Positions 1 to 5,471 are shown, counted from the first letter of the stretch. The stretch is 7,748 nt of DNA from JBFLVQ01 sp040758525 (GCA_040758525.1 JBFLVQ010000464.1:1-7748), one strand, 5' to 3'. Notes: a model not told the origin generated them from the letters alone. Made by a program: numbers and translations.

Positions 1-127
1 TGTGCAGCCCGCAATACCTACTTCGCTAGGAAGGAAGCGCGAACCTGGTAGTACTTCTGTAGGATACTGTCGTGAGACAGAATCTCGAACCCAGGAAGCA
101 TCCGGCCTTTAGGCCGGTGAGGTTCAC
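1..127 (+). mobile_element. Right end of an IS200/IS605 (IS1341-type) TnpB element, truncated by the window start
   Basis: The segment carries the end of a TnpB-like reading frame followed by a compact hairpin (CCGGCC, TTTA loop, GGCCGG, 102-117) and a GGTGAGGTTCAC tail. This is the usual layout of the right end of IS200/IS605-family elements, which is also the 3' end of the omega (reRNA) guide scaffold. The boundary near 127 is inferred, because from 128 onward the sequence reads as a toxin gene. The complete tnpB element at 546-1808 ends in the same way (hairpin, then GGTGAGG and a TCAA end), which supports the reading. Confidence 0.6.
2..112 (+). pseudogene. C-terminal tail of a TnpB-like protein (5' part outside the window)
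   Basis: An open frame enters from the left edge and stops at TAG 110-112, inside the right-end hairpin. Its last residues (…RETESRTQEASGL) resemble the variable, low-conservation tails that follow the RuvC domain in cyanobacterial TnpB proteins. No catalytic motif lies within the window, so the call rests mainly on its position directly before the IS-type hairpin. Whether the upstream tnpB is complete cannot be seen. It differs clearly in sequence from the tail of the second tnpB at 546-1754, so the two elements are not recent copies of each other. Confidence 0.45.
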
Positions 128-289
128 AAAGGTATCCAAAAGGGTGAGAATCTATATGCAGCCCTTGGTCAGACGGACTCCGGTCGGTATTTGATTGTCT
201 TCTATATTAACAAACCAGACAGGCCGGCTCTGGTAATATCTGCCCGCGATATGGACGATAATGAAAGAAAACTCTACAAAAGAACTTAA
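128..289 (+). pseudogene. BrnT-type toxin, C-terminal fragment cut by an IS element
   Basis: Translating from 128 gives KGIQKGENLYAALGQTDSGR followed by YLIVFYINKPDRPALVISAR, DMDDNERKLYKRT and TAA at 287-289. The pattern GQTDxGRYLxVxF…ISARDMxxxERxxY is the signature of the BrnT/COG2929 family of type II ribonuclease toxins, which are normally about 90 residues long. Only about the last 53 residues remain. The frame upstream runs straight into the IS right end with no start codon, so this copy should not make a working toxin. Its last 29 bases overlap the antitoxin start at 261, the usual translational coupling in this family. The missing N-terminal half may lie beyond the left end of the IS, outside the window. 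Confidence 0.75.
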
Positions 290-506
290 GAAATCATTGG
301 CTGAAGAGTTAGAAGGTAAGTCTTACGATGAGATCGGAGATTTCTTTGATACTCACAGTCTTGCTGATTATTGGGAAGACACCGAAGAAGTTGATGTTGA
401 GATCGGCCCAACAATCAAACGCTCACGAAAGCTTACCCCTGAAGAAAAGGAAGCTATTAAGGCAGGTGGACCGGTACCAAAGGATTTAGTCATCAATGAT
501 GAATGA
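261..506 (+). CDS. CopG-family antitoxin partner of the BrnT-type toxin
   Basis: This 81-aa protein is the antitoxin half of a type II pair. Residues 25-45 (IGDFFDTHSLADYWEDTEEV) match the core of the CopG_antitoxin/COG5304 family, whose typical motif is FWDTHd…DYWd followed by an acidic stretch. The basic part around residues 53-70 may belong to the DNA-binding segment. Such proteins bind and neutralise BrnT-like toxins and repress their own promoter. The ATG lies within the 3' end of the toxin frame (29-nt overlap); the ribosome site before it is weak, as expected for coupled translation. The toxin and the native promoter are lost here, so it is an orphan antitoxin that could still protect against a related intact toxin elsewhere. 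Confidence 0.8.
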   Translation: MKENSTKELKKSLAEELEGKSYDEIGDFFDTHSLADYWEDTEEVDVEIGPTIKRSRKLTPEEKEAIKAGGPVPKDLVINDE

Positions 507-545
507 ATCGCACCACAAGCGCCGAACCGAAGCGGCCACGGCAAG

Positions 546-1754
546 ATGAGAAAAGCTTACAAATACAGAATAGAGACATCACAGGCGGTCAAGCAACGAC
601 TTGATGCTACCTTGGATATATGCAGAGAACTCTATAATGGTGGGCTACAAGAAAGACGAGATGCTTATAAACTGGCTGGTAAGTCGCTCAACTATTATCA
701 CCAAAACAAGCAATTGCCAGAGATCAAAGAAATTCGCTCTGATCTAAATACCGTACATTCTCAGGTACTCCAAGATGTGTTGAAACGCTTGCAACGTGCT
801 TTTGATGGATTCTTCCGGCGCATCAAAGAGGGTTCTACTCCAGGCTATCCCCGCTTCAAAGGTAAGGCTCGCTATGATTCGTTCACATATCCGCAAGGTG
901 GATGGAAGTTGGCAGGTGATAAGCTCACCCTCTCTAAGATCGGTAGTATGCGTGTGCGTCTTTCACGCTTGATTGAAGGCAAGATCAAGACGGTAACTAT
1001 CAAGCGAGAGACCGACAAATGGTATGTAGTCTTTTCTTGTGAAGTGGAAAGCCAAGCCATTGCTAGTACAGGTAAAGCCATTGCCATTGATGTCAACCTT
1101 GAGAACTTCTATACCGACCATAACGGCAAAAAGGTGGATAATCCTAAACACTTGAGAAAGTCTGAAAACAGACTCAAGAAAGCACAGAAAAAGCTTTCAC
1201 GTAAAAAGAAAGGGTCTGGACATTGGCAGCGAGCTAAGAAAAAAGTGGCACGCATCCATAGCAAGATTAAGAATCAGCGCAAGGATTTTGCTCATAAGCA
1301 ATCGAGAAAGATCGTCAACAATAACGATCTAATCTTCTATGAGAATCTCAACATTAAAGGGATGGTGCACAATCATCAGCTAGCTAAAAGTATCACTGAT
1401 GTAGGATGGGGAATGTTCTTTGATATGCTGGACTATAAAGCGGCGGATGCTAATAAGCTGGCTGTGAACGTAAACCCAAACTCTACATCGCAAAATTGCA
1501 GTGGTTGCGGCAAGAAAGTACCTAAAGGACTAGGAATGCGCTGGCATAGATGTCCATACTGTGGATTAGTACTGCACAGAGACAAGAACGCTGCAATCAA
1601 TATCCTAGCAAGAGGGGTAGAAAAATTCTTGCAGGCGGGTGGGCTACCCGTCTGTGCGCCCGGAGGCTTGGCATTGGCTAGGCTGTTGAAGGGTGAACCG
1701 GTGGAATCCTCTGCAAAGAGGTTGCCACATTCTTTTGTGTCAGTAACGGCTTGA
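546..1754 (+). CDS. tnpB: TnpB, RNA-guided DNA endonuclease of an IS200/IS605-type element
   Basis: A 402-aa, apparently full-length TnpB, the family ancestral to Cas12 nucleases. The N-terminus (MRKAYKYRIETSQAVKQRLD, then CRELYN) is the standard start of the family. RuvC-I is AIDVNLENFYTD with the catalytic Asp, RuvC-II is FYENLNIKGM with the Glu, and RuvC-III is HRDKNAAINIL, where the second acidic position (the one aligned with the catalytic Asp of Cas12a) is kept while the first Asp is His. The zinc finger between them is complete: CSGCG…CPYCG. A basic linker (residues about 205-250) suits RNA binding. The protein uses an omega RNA from its own 3' end to cut DNA matching the donor site next to a short target motif, helping the element to persist. 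No good ribosome site precedes the ATG. The tail after RuvC-III is variable. Confidence 0.93.
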   Translation: MRKAYKYRIETSQAVKQRLDATLDICRELYNGGLQERRDAYKLAGKSLNYYHQNKQLPEIKEIRSDLNTVHSQVLQDVLKRLQRAFDGFFRRIKEGSTPGYPRFKGKARYDSFTYPQGGWKLAGDKLTLSKIGSMRVRLSRLIEGKIKTVTIKRETDKWYVVFSCEVESQAIASTGKAIAIDVNLENFYTDHNGKKVDNPKHLRKSENRLKKAQKKLSRKKKGSGHWQRAKKKVARIHSKIKNQRKDFAHKQSRKIVNNNDLIFYENLNIKGMVHNHQLAKSITDVGWGMFFDMLDYKAADANKLAVNVNPNSTSQNCSGCGKKVPKGLGMRWHRCPYCGLVLHRDKNAAINILARGVEKFLQAGGLPVCAPGGLALARLLKGEPVESSAKRLPHSFVSVTA

Positions 1755-1808
1755 TCTTGGTAGCCACACAAAGGAATCCCCTAGCTTCAGCTAGGGTGAG
1801 GAGGTCAA
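1620..1808 (+). ncRNA. Putative omega RNA (reRNA) scaffold at the tnpB 3' end
   Basis: In this family the 3' part of the tnpB transcript and the element's right end form the guide scaffold, and the bases just outside the element act as the guide. Here the scaffold would end with the 1779-1796 hairpin and the GAGGTCAA terminus. The 5' limit is a guess. The built-in guide would start at about 1809 (ATAACAGGGCTTCGAT), which lies in the interrupted minus-strand membrane-protein gene. Confidence 0.5.
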
Positions 1809-2349
1809 ATAACAGGGCTTCGATCCGCTCAATCGAGAACCTTAGTAATTTAGGATCTTTCTCCTGCTCCAATTCGACAACCTTAACGATTGAGTTATTA
1901 GTAGAGTCGCCATTATCCCTAAACCCTAAATAAATAACCGTTACCGCGATCGATACTGAAATTAATACCAGCCCTATAACTTTAGCAACTGCTAAAGAAG
2001 ATTTAAGAACTGCCATCTTTCTTTCTACTTGTATCAGAACTCCTTTTGTAACGTTATCTTCAATATCTCTTTCCTTAACATCCCATAACGGATTTTTTGC
2101 GAACATCTTCATGAAGAGTAATTTCTCATCTTCGGAGATATCTGCTTGTCCACTCATAGCTGACCAAGCAATAAGGCAATTATCCCGGCAATCTTTGCAC
2201 TCAATGCAGTGATCGTTTATTTCGCTTTTTTCCTGTTTAGATAGCTCACCGCGGAAATAAAAGACAAAAGTATCCAGGTCGAACGCCTTACACTTTTTCA
2301 TACCGCCACCAGATTTGTCACCCCCATCATGGTCAATACTGTTAGGCAT
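1678..2349 (-). pseudogene. zf-HC2 (anti-sigma-like) single-pass membrane protein, 3' end replaced by the IS
   Basis: The N-terminal part has the zf-HC2 layout: a leading Cys (MKKCKAFD), FYFRGELSKQEKSEINDH, then H-x3-C-x2-C (HCIECKDC). This zinc fold is found in anti-sigma factors and related membrane regulators. One transmembrane helix follows (AVAKVIGLVLISVSIAVTVI). About 45 residues further on, the frame runs into the IS right end at about 1808; the last 42 residues and the stop at 1678-1680 come from the element, antisense to tnpB. The start at 2349 has a good ribosome site (GAGG, 5 nt away); an in-frame ATG at 2382 lacks one, and a third lies at 2301, just before the zinc motif. It lies downstream of the replication genes on the same strand. 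The partner, perhaps a sigma factor, is unknown, and a fused product could still be made. Confidence 0.65.
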
Positions 2350-2382
2350 ACCTACCTCAACAAACTCTAAAATACCGTTCAT

Positions 2383-2464
2383 CTACTAATAACGGATTTT
2401 GCTTAAATTTGTATTCTCGCGAGAAAAAATTCTTCCGGAAAATAGTAAATTTGCGAGCGTTAAT
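2383..2464. promoter_or_regulatory. Short intergenic spacer with two perfect palindromes, possible operator
   Basis: The spacer between the zf-HC2 gene and the loader-like gene holds TTCTCGCGAGAA (2414-2425, 12 bp, perfect) and TTCCGGAA (2433-2440, perfect), 7 bp apart. Both lie upstream of the zf-HC2 gene and could be regulator sites. No convincing -35/-10 pair was found, so the promoter is unproven. Confidence 0.3.
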
Positions 2465-2941
2465 CTACGTATTATCGTCACTTTCACCACTATTCTCACC
2501 CTGTTTGGTACACTCGCAATATGGAAACCCCTCGATTATCAACACACCCATATAGCAATGCGGATTAGCGCAATATTTATCCCAATGGTCAGGTAAATCT
2601 GGCACAGGGGTTGTGTTTCGTTGCGGTTTATCCACTCCAGATAATTTCCTGGCTCGGCGTTTTTCCTCAAAGACACGAATGATCTCTGCGGGTTGAAATG
2701 GATGGCGGCGATCGTGTCGCTCCATTGCAACTTGATAACAAGTCTCCAGCTCATCGTCTGGTATTGGCTCAAGACACCTTAGCCAGCTTTCCACTAGTTG
2801 CTTTGCTCCTGTGGTATCTGGTGGAGCTAGGTTTCGCTCCAGGTACGAACGCTTCAACAAGTAAGCTATCCGCTTTTCACGAGAGACCGAAATAGTCGTC
2901 GAACTCTTTGACTCGTCTGGAAAACTCATCAAGTTTGGCAT
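2465..2941 (-). CDS. Helicase loader-like protein (G39P-type), phage replication
   Basis: A 158-aa protein. Residues about 45-95 (LVESWLRCLEPIPDDELETC…HPFQPAEIIRVFEEKRR) follow the pattern W-x-xx-L…IP…L…A…PF-P-AEI seen in the G39P family, the loader and inhibitor of the phage SPP1 G40P helicase. This is pattern recognition, not an alignment. The C-terminal part adds a likely zinc site (C124, C129, C142, C144), which G39P lacks as far as I know. There is no Walker A motif, so it is not a DnaC/DnaI-type ATPase. The ATG at 2941 has a good ribosome site (GGAGAG) and overlaps the end of the upstream initiator gene by 65 nt, so the two are probably made together. It would recruit the host or an unseen helicase to the origin. 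Confidence 0.55.
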   Translation of the reverse strand: MPNLMSFPDESKSSTTISVSREKRIAYLLKRSYLERNLAPPDTTGAKQLVESWLRCLEPIPDDELETCYQVAMERHDRRHPFQPAEIIRVFEEKRRARKLSGVDKPQRNTTPVPDLPDHWDKYCANPHCYMGVLIIEGFPYCECTKQGENSGESDDNT

Positions 2942-4169
2942 CTTTCTCTCTCCATCCGTTGTAAATCACGTCTTTTATATCTCTGAAATTACCTGCGTTA
3001 TATCCACGCAACAGCCATTCTGTGAGGACTTCCTTTACGTGTTCTGTGCCTTTATCAGTAACAACTTGATCTAACAGTTCGGTTGGCGCGCCACGTATTG
3101 GATAGAAGCCGAAAACGCTATGGTAGACGTCAGCGCCTGGTGAACTGTCAGCAATGGAGTCGTGCGTGTTACGTTGCGTTGGCGCAGCTCGATCACGTTG
3201 TGACGTGCTGTCTGTAGTTGAGCCTGATGCAGTACGCTGCCTAGCACGATACTGCGAACAGCGATGCTCCCATCGACGACGCCAAAATTTCGGATCAGGT
3301 AATCCATTGGCATCGAGCTTGGCCGACACGCCACAGTCAGCGCAATGGATTTGCTGCAATGATTCGGACTCGCTTAGCTCTTCTGCCTCTGGTTGATTTG
3401 ATCGATCTCGATCAGACTCTAATGGGGTGGGGGGATTCTCCTCGCGCGCATGCGCGCGATCTCCCTCCCTCGGTTCATTTGACGGTTCCTCTTCATGACG
3501 GTTCCCTGACGGATCGGGCGGGGAACTATTTTTGGATGAGTCAGTTGCAGGGAATTTTTGACCGTAGATGTCACCTTTTTTTGCCTTGGGTGTCACCTTT
3601 TCTGCACTCGAAATGTCACCTTTTCCTGCGCCGATGTCACCTTTTCTTGTTGAGATGTCACCTTTTTCTACTTCAGGCTCGCTTGCCTCTGGTTGATCCG
3701 GCTGATCTGGTTGATCTGATCGAGATCGCTTAGGCTCTGTCACCTTTTTTGCTCCGTTTTGACCGTCAATGCCACCCTTTTTTTCTTTATTAAAAGGTGA
3801 CACATTGTCATCTTTCTTTTTTCCTTTTAGGTTGGCTACTACTGATGAAAGCTTGTCGCTTGATATATGAAAGTATCGCTGCAAGACGGTCTTTATTTCA
3901 TTTTCTTCAAGTCCTGTGAGCACCAAATATCTATTAGAATTAGTGCGTCCTACGCCATGCTCAACGTATAGTTCGCCACTATCGACAAGAGCTTGAATAT
4001 TGCGTTTTATCTGTCGGTCGCTCATCCTAGCTTTTTTCGCAAGCTCGCTTACTGAAGGCCAGGCGTAGCCATCATGGTTGGCATTATCAGCAATGGCTAA
4101 AAGCAATAAGAGATTACTGCCATCCTGTTTAGACTTATCCCAAACTTTATCTATGCACTTGATGCTCAT
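2877..4169 (-). CDS. Phage-type replisome organizer: winged-helix initiator with DnaD-like C-terminus
   Basis: A 430-aa protein. Residues 15-85 form a winged-helix domain (LLLLAIADNANHDGYAWPSV, SELAKKARMSDRQIKRNIQA, LVDSGEL) as in HTH_36/lambda O-like phage replication proteins. Residues 112-255 are a low-complexity, charged linker with repeated KGDI and KVT units and DQPDQPDQPE. Residues 276-304 (CADC…HRC) may bind zinc. Residues 348-410 (VYHSVFGFYPIRGAPTELLD…NFRDIKDVIYNGW) resemble the DnaD/DnaB_2 domain, whose hallmark Y-x3-I-x3-W appears here as I-x3-I-x3-W. The likely job is to bind the origin embedded in its own linker coding region and, with the downstream loader, open DNA and bring the helicase. 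The start has GGAG 10 nt upstream. A chromosomal DnaD-like role is less likely given the phage-type neighbours. Confidence 0.75.
   Translation of the reverse strand: MSIKCIDKVWDKSKQDGSNLLLLLAIADNANHDGYAWPSVSELAKKARMSDRQIKRNIQALVDSGELYVEHGVGRTNSNRYLVLTGLEENEIKTVLQRYFHISSDKLSSVVANLKGKKKDDNVSPFNKEKKGGIDGQNGAKKVTEPKRSRSDQPDQPDQPEASEPEVEKGDISTRKGDIGAGKGDISSAEKVTPKAKKGDIYGQKFPATDSSKNSSPPDPSGNRHEEEPSNEPREGDRAHAREENPPTPLESDRDRSNQPEAEELSESESLQQIHCADCGVSAKLDANGLPDPKFWRRRWEHRCSQYRARQRTASGSTTDSTSQRDRAAPTQRNTHDSIADSSPGADVYHSVFGFYPIRGAPTELLDQVVTDKGTEHVKEVLTEWLLRGYNAGNFRDIKDVIYNGWREKDAKLDEFSRRVKEFDDYFGLS
3556..3802. repeat. Iteron array (TGTCACCTTTT) inside the initiator gene, candidate replication origin
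   Basis: Exact copies of TGTCACCTTTT start at 3569, 3591, 3614, 3635, 3656 and 3738 on the plus strand. The first five are 21-23 bp apart, about two helical turns. A degenerate copy (TGCCACCCTTTT) starts at 3770, and one exact copy in the opposite orientation occupies 3792-3802. Two longer units starting TTTTGACCGT (3556 and 3757), each leading into a TGYCACC core, bracket the array. An AT-rich tract (about 3776-3840) lies alongside and could be the unwinding element. Iterons within an initiator gene are known from lambda (ori in O) and SPP1 (oriL in gene 38). Origin activity is inferred. Confidence 0.75.
3695..3727. other. Cluster of five GATC sites within the iteron region
   Basis: GATC occurs at 3695, 3704, 3713, 3718 and 3724, between the fifth and sixth iterons. 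It arises from a 9-bp tandem (GGTTGATCT-like) that encodes DQPDQPDQPE. Chance would give about one GATC per 256 bp. Such clusters mark methylation-controlled origins in some bacteria. A second cluster of three lies at 3400-3413. Confidence 0.5.
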
Positions 4170-4378
4170 AACTGAAACGCTCCATCTAAGCTCTATCTAT
4201 ACGTACTAATGCGAATATGATTAAAAGAAAACCTGCTTTAATGAAAAACACGCCGCCACTTGAGCCACTTGCTAGCAGGCAACTGGAGTAGAAACTTGCG
4301 CAAGTCAACCCAAAGATCGACTTTTGTCTTTTCGATTGGCGAATTTGATTTAACTGAAACTAAGAAAAGGTGATCTCT
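4170..4378 (-). promoter_or_regulatory. Intergenic leader of the initiator gene with a perfect palindrome
   Basis: This 209-bp gap upstream of the initiator gene contains ACTTGCGCAAGT (4294-4305, 12-bp perfect palindrome). A TTGACT read on the minus strand overlaps it, which would place a repressor site on a -35 element, but no good -10 follows at the right distance. A partial iteron (AAAAGGTGA, 4365-4373) also lies here. The ribosome site GGAG sits just before the initiator start. Nothing else is recognisable. Confidence 0.3.
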
Positions 4379-4765
4379 TTACTTGTTTACGGAATCACCA
4401 TTTTTTTCGTGGGTATGTATTTTGTGATTCTCAAGCATGCGTTTAGCTTCCCCCTCTGGAATGCCTGCTTCTTTTGCCCAGCGAAAGAAGCATTTTTCGC
4501 AGATTGTCTTGTCTGCTTTTTGAAAAACTAATCGACCCATTGGTGTAGTAGATTTAAAGGGATCAAAGTTTTCCCTAAAACAGACTATGGGTAAATCGCG
4601 CCAGTAAGGGGTATTACAATTTAACTTAGCACACCGAGGGGGAATTTTATGCCCCTTACCTGTTTTATCGCGTGTCTCCCAATCACCATGACAGCGAGTA
4701 CAATGGCATTGAATTGGTTCGATAATCAATCTGGCAACCTCGACCTTTGACATTCTTTGCACCAA
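4379..4765 (-). CDS. Small zinc-ribbon protein of unknown function
   Basis: A 128-aa protein of no family I can name. Residues 20-50 hold a zinc-ribbon pattern (CHCTRCHGDWETR…PPRCAKLNC) and residues 89-92 a second CEKC pair, followed by a short helical, charged C-terminus. A single-domain DNA- or RNA-binding role is plausible. The start is uncertain: TTG at 4765 has AAGG about 8 nt upstream, while ATG at 4753 would fit a nearly leaderless transcript from the promoter predicted at 4766-4795. It is the first gene of the minus-strand block, divergent from the Xre regulator, the position where phages place early regulatory or replication genes. Confidence 0.65.
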   Translation of the reverse strand: MVQRMSKVEVARLIIEPIQCHCTRCHGDWETRDKTGKGHKIPPRCAKLNCNTPYWRDLPIVCFRENFDPFKSTTPMGRLVFQKADKTICEKCFFRWAKEAGIPEGEAKRMLENHKIHTHEKNGDSVNK

Positions 4766-4795
4766 ATCTTATGCCTTAAAGCCACGCTTAGTCAA
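4766..4795 (-). promoter_or_regulatory. Predicted minus-strand promoter for the zinc-ribbon/replication block
   Basis: On the minus strand TTGACT (plus 4790-4795) is followed, after 18 bp, by TAAGAT (plus 4766-4771). Transcription would begin at about 4759, very close to the first gene. A TACAGGTAC repeat (4797-4805) abuts the -35 on its upstream side. Confidence 0.4.
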
Positions 4796-4796
4796 C

Positions 4797-4947
4797 TACA
4801 GGTACTGTTAGCTTCAGAAATCCTCAAATTCGCTGTTCGCAAATTTACCTTACAGGTACATATAAAGTCAACGTTTCTGATCTTAAGATATGATTTTCAC
4901 CATTTTTACATAATAGTTAGCTTGACAACTCTGATTTTTACAGGTAC
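4797..4947. repeat. Three TACAGGTAC repeats in the divergent control region, candidate operators
   Basis: Exact TACAGGTAC occurs at 4797-4805, 4851-4859 and 4939-4947, all in the same orientation. The first touches the predicted minus-strand -35 and the third overlaps the predicted plus-strand -10 of the Xre gene. The second sits within ACCT-TAC-AGGT, a short inverted repeat. A perfect palindrome ATCTTAAGAT lies between them (4880-4889). Binding by the neighbouring Xre protein is a guess from position. Confidence 0.45.
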
Positions 4948-4950
4948 AGT
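4922..4950 (+). promoter_or_regulatory. Predicted promoter of the Xre regulator gene
   Basis: Consensus TTGACA (4922-4927), a 17-bp spacer and TACAGT (4945-4950) form a good sigma-70-type promoter. Transcription would start near 4957, leaving a leader of about 158 nt before the start codon at 5115. The remainder of the leader shows no further recognisable element. Confidence 0.5.
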
Positions 4951-5114
4951 GGCGATCGTTGAGAGCGATTGGTCGCAAGTAAGATCAGTCGATAGTTTTG
5001 AACGTTCGCATCACGTTAGCACCAGCCGCTCTGCTTAGATTTACTGATTACTGGTATAGATGTTTGAAATAACTGGTTGTCAAATAGCTGGAACATAAAG
5101 TTCTACTAAGGATT

Positions 5115-5372
5115 ATGGCAATAGCGACCTATCTTGAGTACAATGGCAGTATGAAACCGCTTCCAGATATTGACCTTGCGGCTCTCTGCAAAGAATTGAG
5201 AGAGCGAGCAGGTTATACACAAGCTGAAATGGCGAAACGCTTAGGCGTTAAGACCAGCCAGTACCAGCATTGGGAATATGGTCGCCAAGTTCCCAGTGGT
5301 CGCTATACGGCAAAGCTTTTTGCACTACGTGACGAGCTAGATGCAAAAGACGCCCGTTCTAAAAAGAGCTAG
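5115..5372 (+). CDS. Xre-family helix-turn-helix transcriptional regulator
   Basis: An 85-aa protein that is little more than one HTH_3 domain. Residues 22-70 read LAALCKELRERAGYTQAEMA, KRLGVKTSQYQHWEYGRQVP, S, the standard Xre/Cro pattern with recognition helix around TSQYQHWEYG. It should bind DNA as a dimer and act as a repressor or switch protein. The ATG at 5115 is preceded by AAGGA at the proper distance; an internal ATG at 5151 lacks a clear site. It is transcribed away from the zinc-ribbon/replication block, as immunity regulators are in temperate phages and some plasmids. There is no cleavage or oligomerisation domain of the CI type, so a Cro-like function fits better. Confidence 0.85.
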   Translation: MAIATYLEYNGSMKPLPDIDLAALCKELRERAGYTQAEMAKRLGVKTSQYQHWEYGRQVPSGRYTAKLFALRDELDAKDARSKKS

Positions 5373-5383
5373 CCATAAATATC

Positions 5384-5471
5384 TTGTTGCTATGAATTCA
5401 TAGTAACAATAAGCCGAGTTTACAGGCATAATAGCGTATTGTCAATTGACAATACTATTAATTCATAGTAT
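5384..5471. repeat. Cluster of long palindromes between convergent genes
   Basis: Three inverted repeats lie side by side. The first covers 5384-5409 (26 bp centred on GAATTC, one mismatch). The second is GTATTGTCAATTGACAATAC (5436-5455, 20 bp, perfect). The third is ATACTA…TAGTAT (5452-5471). The 11-mer AATTCATAGTA occurs twice, at 5396 and 5460. No T-run follows, so an ordinary intrinsic terminator is unlikely; operator, recombination or partition sites are possible. The remaining stretch, 5472-5664, holds nothing recognisable. Confidence 0.6.

Larger units (their letters stand above)
507..1808 (+). mobile_element. IS200/IS605-type (tnpB-only, IS1341-like) insertion element
   Basis: The unit has a complete tnpB and a right end formed by a hairpin (CCCTAGC, loop TTCA, GCTAGGG, 1779-1796) and a final GGTGAGGAGGTCAA tail. 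No tnpA Y1 transposase is present, so movement would need TnpA from elsewhere. The right edge at about 1808 is inferred from where the minus-strand zf-HC2 gene begins to read sensibly. The left end is not clear: only 39 bases separate the antitoxin stop from the tnpB start, with a small GCCG/CGGC hairpin at 521-536 that may be all or part of it. The two flanks do not belong to one gene, so a deletion or rearrangement next to the element is likely. Confidence 0.65.

Noticed and set aside
1751..1933. Plus-strand 60-codon frame after tnpB
   Set aside because: It starts in the IS right end and crosses antisense into the zf-HC2 gene; it is a chance frame.
3359..3733. Plus-strand 124-codon frame with repeated RCHLFL units
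   Set aside because: It is the complement of the iteron-bearing linker of the initiator gene; the repeat arises from the DNA motif.
3569..3748. Regularly spaced repeats suggesting a CRISPR array
   Set aside because: The repeat is only 11-12 bp with about 10-bp spacers, lies inside a long open reading frame, and no cas gene is near. Iterons explain it better.
4757..5038. Plus-strand 93-codon frame in the control region
   Set aside because: It overlaps both predicted promoters and the operator-like repeats, with no ribosome site or domain.
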